From assembly GCA_015057515.1 (NCBI GenBank), contig SVED01000006.1, positions 1 through 54,663 of the forward strand: a DNA stretch of 54,663 nucleotides, given 5' to 3'. Position 1 is the first letter of the stretch; each line of letters starts with the position of its first letter. The DNA is from Lachnospiraceae bacterium. Its GTDB lineage: Bacteria > Bacillota > Clostridia > Lachnospirales > Lachnospiraceae. A program made the position numbers and the translations under genes. The notes under the pieces are model-generated. The model was given only the letters and a program-made list of their open reading frames with translations, had not been told where the DNA came from and did no database searches. Shown in pieces: positions 51,095-54,663 of this stretch.

Positions 51095-54000
51095 TTACTC
51101 GCTTTCTATATGAATATAATCATAATCTCTTATTACTTCGTCGTACATATCATAACCTAATTTAATTGATTCAGTATCCTCAGCATTATCATACTCATCT
51201 GTTGTAATTTTGGAATAAACACTGCCACCAAATTTTGTTTCTGAATACGAAAATCCTCCAGCATGACAGATATAACCATATAGCATATTTCCAAAAATCT
51301 CAGCATTAATTTCTTGTCCTCTAAATACTAATGGAAATGAGTTATGATAATATAACACTTGAGCATTTACTAATTCAGCTAAACTGTACCATGAATCCCT
51401 TACTTTTACATCGTATTCTTCACCATTACTAACTCTATTTATTAAAAAAATATAGTCCCCACCATTTTGATGCAAGCACTCACGATTAGAATTATCATAT
51501 GTCAGTGTTTCATATGCCATACTATCTATATATGAATGGGAATAATTACAATTATAATAATGGAAATGAAACTCCTGCGCACCATATCTCATAAATCCTT
51601 CTAATGGTATGGTCATATCAAAAGTGTATATACGCTCTCTTTCATTAGACCGTTCACTCTCCACAACTGAAACCATTGAATTCTCTTGTGGCATTACAGA
51701 CTTAGGATTATACCAATAAGATACATTTGCATTCATCTTCTTTTCCTCGTCATATACTAAATCATAACCACTATTAACTGCCGATTTCAATATTGAATAA
51801 TATGTATTTTTATCTATTCCTTTAGTTGAAATCATATCCTCAACATAAAGTCCATGATTAACCTGGTACAACATAATTGCAGAAATTGTCAAGCCCCCAA
51901 GCTTTCCATACGGAGCTCCTCCCATATCTAAATATCCTAAATATTCTAAACTTTTTTGTAGATATATGATTTTTTCTCTCGTACTTTGCAAATCGCTGTC
52001 ATCGAAAAACAATTCATTAGAATTACTAACCTCTACATAAGCACTATCTAAGTTATCCAATCGTGCTTTAGTCAGCTCAGGCATAATCTTACCATTATTA
52101 TAACTATCAAATGGCGATATGTCATTATCATCCGCAAAGCTATCTTCATCGGTATCATACTTAGATGGATCAGAATACATTATGTAGAAATATTGTCTTC
52201 CATCATTTATTTTAACATATTCTATAGGAACTGATGCTGGAAAAGAAGCAACGGTTTTTATCTGAACATCTGTATCTATCTCCTCACCATCAAGCAAGCC
52301 ATCTCCATCAGTGTCAGCCAGAGTAGGGTCTGTATATATGACACTACCATTTTCAAGTCTTATTCCAGCTGCCTCTATGGCATCGTATAAACCATCTCCG
52401 TCTGTGTCTTTGGTATCAAAATCATCTGATATACCTATAGACTGGTATATATCTACCAGCTCGTCCGCTGTATACGCTTTGAAAAATTCTCCTCCAGTAT
52501 TTGTAGCTATTTCCTCTAATAATTTATCATCAGAATTGGAGCCAAAGCCAACTGTATATACTTTAACTTTCTTCTCTATCAACATCTCATAGGTTTCATC
52601 TGATATAGTTGAATTACCATCTGTCATAAGAATAATTCTGTTTCTAACTGTAACATTCTCAGTTTCAAAAACTGTAAAGTTTTTCATAGATTCTTCGAGG
52701 GCACTATCAAAACTGGTAACCCCTGTATCCTTTAAGCCCTGCAATGCCTGTCTTAGTGCGGTTTTATCATTCGTCATTCCACACACAGTCTTGGCACTAG
52801 TGTTGAAAAATACTATTGCGGCTTCGTTTGTATTGGTCATAGTCTTTATAAAGTTGGTTGCGGCTTGAATCCTGCCACAGGTTCTAGGATATAAGGCATC
52901 ATATGGATTGTTCACATTCAATGTTGTAATCTTATCAACTGACTTCATACTGCTAGACTGGTCAATTGCAAGAACCGTATTGTAATCATACAGTGCTGGT
53001 CCCGAAACATTTAATGCCGGATTATAATTGAATTCCTTTGCCCAAGCTTCAAACCAGTCATATCTATTTACTATCATATATCTACTAAAATGCGTAGTTT
53101 CAATACTAACAGATGCATTTTCTTCATCATATATGGTTTCAAGTTCAACAAATCTGTGATTGTCCTCATCATACCAAAGAAACATCAAATCTGTAAACTC
53201 TGTATCACCTAATTTTTCTTTATCCACAACATACGTAATGGTAGCCTTTTCAAATTCAGATGTTGTTTCTATGTTGAAAGGCTCACCAATAAGACCCACC
53301 ACCTCTGTACACATAACATCTCTATTCATTACGCTTTCCACAGTTGTAGTGTTGTTTATGTTTCCTGTTGCATTCATGGTAACTCTTACTTCCTTGATTG
53401 CACAGTCACTTTCTACCACATGAATATATGTCTGCTCAAATTTCTCGTCTCCATCCAATATTCCATCTTTATCCGTGTCCGGATTAAGTGGCTCTGTACC
53501 AAGAACAATCTCATCTCCATCTACCAATCCATCCTGATCTGTATCTGCTATATACGGATCTGTGAAATATGTATACACTTCTTCACCATCCAACAGATAA
53601 TCTTCATCTATATCTTCCTCTAATGGGTTGGTTCCATACTCCTGCTCTTCTCTTACAGTCAAACCATCCTCATCCATATCTTCATCAGGGTCACTTATAC
53701 CATCCTCATCAGAATCCTTCATAGTAGGATCTGTTCCTGAAACTACAACCTCATAATAATCATCTAATGTATCACCATCGCTATCAACCTTATGTATGTC
53801 TGAACCATAAATATATTCAAATACATCTTCAAGTCCATCTCCATCTGCATCAGGCAACACCACTACAAAACAGCCATCTATGTATTCCACATATATTGAG
53901 TTTGATTTCGCACTTGAACCATCCTCTTTATAACCCATAACATATATCTGTTTTTTTGTATAATCACCTGACAATGACATGGTATATGTTTCTTCATCAG

Positions 54001-54663
54001 TTTCGCCAACAAGCTCAGATGCCCCACCGTCAACGGATTCGTATACTTTGTAATATGCAAATTCCTCTTCTGAAGAAAAAAATAGTCCTAACTCATCAGT
54101 TTCATCATACTCAATTCCTATAAGAGATATTTCTCCTTCATCCCTTACTTTATATTCACAAAGTGATACCCCTGTTATATCTGTTGCCGAACATCCCGAT
54201 TCCACTAAAAAACCAAACGTTACACTTCCACCCGCCGGAATATTCTGATTATAGTTTTCACAGCCTATTTCCATATGTCCATCAATATTGGCAATTATTT
54301 TTGCATCCCATATCTGTGTTATTTTATTATCACCATATGAAAACGACAGTCGCCAATCTTCTAATGAAGTAACCATATTATTGGTAATGGTTATCTGTGC
54401 CTTGTAACCTTCTCCCCAATCCTCAGTTATCTCATACAATACAGAATAGCTTTCTGTTCCAACCTCAACCTTATTACCTAGCATTGTATAATATTCAGGA
54501 AACTCTGTAAACGCCTCATATACAGTCATTCCAAAGGACACACTTCCCCCTGCTGCAATATCCTGATTCCAACCTGAATTCTTAACAACATAAAATCCAT
54601 CTAAATCCTCTTCGATACTGGCATTCCATATGTTGCTTATGCCCTGTTCAAGAGGAAATGACA
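51095..54663 (-). CDS. Giant secreted protein: CBM2-TSP3-VWA-PG-binding with C-terminal toxin-44-like domain (partial)
   Basis: At least 1188 residues are visible; the N-terminus lies beyond the right edge, since the frame stays open to 54663. In order from the first visible codon: the end of a CBM2-like module (SFPLEQGISNIWNA, SGWNQDIAAGGSVSFG), a second CBM2-like module (about 62-158: ITNNMVTSLEDWRLSF, QIWDA, NQNIPAGGSVTFGF), an FN3-like region, calcium-binding TSP3 repeats (about 270-410, DxDxDGxxD), a beta domain, a VWA domain (about 560-745) with complete MIDAS (DQSSS 567-571, Thr 649, Asp 681), more TSP3 repeats, a peptidoglycan-binding-like module (about 890-962, LQKSLEYLGYLD), and a C-terminal domain (about 1025-1188) with FGNMLYGYICHAGGF and DTESIKLGYDMYDE resembling polymorphic toxin type 44. 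It is followed by a small candidate immunity gene. Confidence 0.8.
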   Translation of the reverse strand, partial: SFPLEQGISNIWNASIEEDLDGFYVVKNSGWNQDIAAGGSVSFGMTVYEAFTEFPEYYTMLGNKVEVGTESYSVLYEITEDWGEGYKAQITITNNMVTSLEDWRLSFSYGDNKITQIWDAKIIANIDGHMEIGCENYNQNIPAGGSVTFGFLVESGCSATDITGVSLCEYKVRDEGEISLIGIEYDETDELGLFFSSEEEFAYYKVYESVDGGASELVGETDEETYTMSLSGDYTKKQIYVMGYKEDGSSAKSNSIYVEYIDGCFVVVLPDADGDGLEDVFEYIYGSDIHKVDSDGDTLDDYYEVVVSGTDPTMKDSDEDGISDPDEDMDEDGLTVREEQEYGTNPLEEDIDEDYLLDGEEVYTYFTDPYIADTDQDGLVDGDEIVLGTEPLNPDTDKDGILDGDEKFEQTYIHVVESDCAIKEVRVTMNATGNINNTTTVESVMNRDVMCTEVVGLIGEPFNIETTSEFEKATITYVVDKEKLGDTEFTDLMFLWYDEDNHRFVELETIYDEENASVSIETTHFSRYMIVNRYDWFEAWAKEFNYNPALNVSGPALYDYNTVLAIDQSSSMKSVDKITTLNVNNPYDALYPRTCGRIQAATNFIKTMTNTNEAAIVFFNTSAKTVCGMTNDKTALRQALQGLKDTGVTSFDSALEESMKNFTVFETENVTVRNRIILMTDGNSTISDETYEMLIEKKVKVYTVGFGSNSDDKLLEEIATNTGGEFFKAYTADELVDIYQSIGISDDFDTKDTDGDGLYDAIEAAGIRLENGSVIYTDPTLADTDGDGLLDGEEIDTDVQIKTVASFPASVPIEYVKINDGRQYFYIMYSDPSKYDTDEDSFADDNDISPFDSYNNGKIMPELTKARLDNLDSAYVEVSNSNELFFDDSDLQSTREKIIYLQKSLEYLGYLDMGGAPYGKLGGLTISAIMLYQVNHGLYVEDMISTKGIDKNTYYSILKSAVNSGYDLVYDEEKKMNANVSYWYNPKSVMPQENSMVSVVESERSNERERIYTFDMTIPLEGFMRYGAQEFHFHYYNCNYSHSYIDSMAYETLTYDNSNRECLHQNGGDYIFLINRVSNGEEYDVKVRDSWYSLAELVNAQVLYYHNSFPLVFRGQEINAEIFGNMLYGYICHAGGFSYSETKFGGSVYSKITTDEYDNAEDTESIKLGYDMYDEVIRDYDYIHIESE

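Overview
The window looks like chromosomal DNA of a low-GC, Gram-positive clostridium, most likely a plant-fibre-degrading member of the Lachnospiraceae (Butyrivibrio/Roseburia-like). This is an inference from gene content: an ATP-type PEP carboxykinase, a lipoprotein GH9 cellulase, tandem CBM2-like modules, a short archaeal/eukaryotic-type ProRS, a eukaryotic-type HisA, scattered sporulation-family genes (spmA, SpoVK-like, CotS-like, a Spo0A-type DNA-binding domain) and consensus SigA promoters with strong GGAGG ribosome sites. No phage, insertion sequence or CRISPR array was seen. Most genes lie on the minus strand. The left gene (Stealth family) and the right gene (large surface protein) run off the window.

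Layout. 1-7495: exopolysaccharide operon read leftward from one consensus promoter (priming phosphoglycosyltransferase, UDP-galactopyranose mutase, three glycosyltransferases, Wzy-like polymerase, Stealth protein). 7545-9463: spmA, lrgAB and tRNA-Ser(CGA). 9491-18173: housekeeping block (phosphoglucomutase, PEGA lipoprotein, CotS-like kinase, CCA-adding enzyme, ProRS, pseudouridine synthase, MerR regulator). 18337-22248: rightward DUF885 lipoprotein and pckA. 22276-24789: GntR-regulated ABC exporter with a clear operator. 24831-28007: zinc-ribbon membrane protein facing a hybrid histidine kinase. 27985-34245: hisA, GH9 cellulase and a GtrA-YfhO fusion in one operon with a structured leader. 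34258-42443: AAA ATPase, two-domain glycosyltransferase, TrkA/TrkH potassium uptake, epimerase. 42444-42989: S24-like repressor divergent from a receiver-less Spo0A-type protein. 43005-44875: Na+/phosphate symporter behind a yybP-ykoY (Mn2+) riboswitch. 44912-50116: two RNA methyltransferases and a TPR/DUF4037/DUF4125 protein. 50232-50411: remnant of a D-Ala-D-Ala carboxypeptidase. 50575-54663: small membrane protein and a giant secreted protein with CBM2, TSP3, VWA and peptidoglycan-binding modules ending in a polymorphic-toxin type-44-like domain.

The most interesting items are the cellulose-binding polymorphic toxin with its candidate immunity gene, the Mn2+ riboswitch placed before a phosphate symporter, and the stand-alone Spo0A DNA-binding domain paired with an S24-fold repressor whose protease dyad looks dead. 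Lesser leads are the flippase-glycosyltransferase (GtrA-YfhO) fusion, the hisA-cellulase operon and the TPR-nucleotidyltransferase-DUF4125 fusion. All assignments rest on reading motifs by eye; no database search was run.
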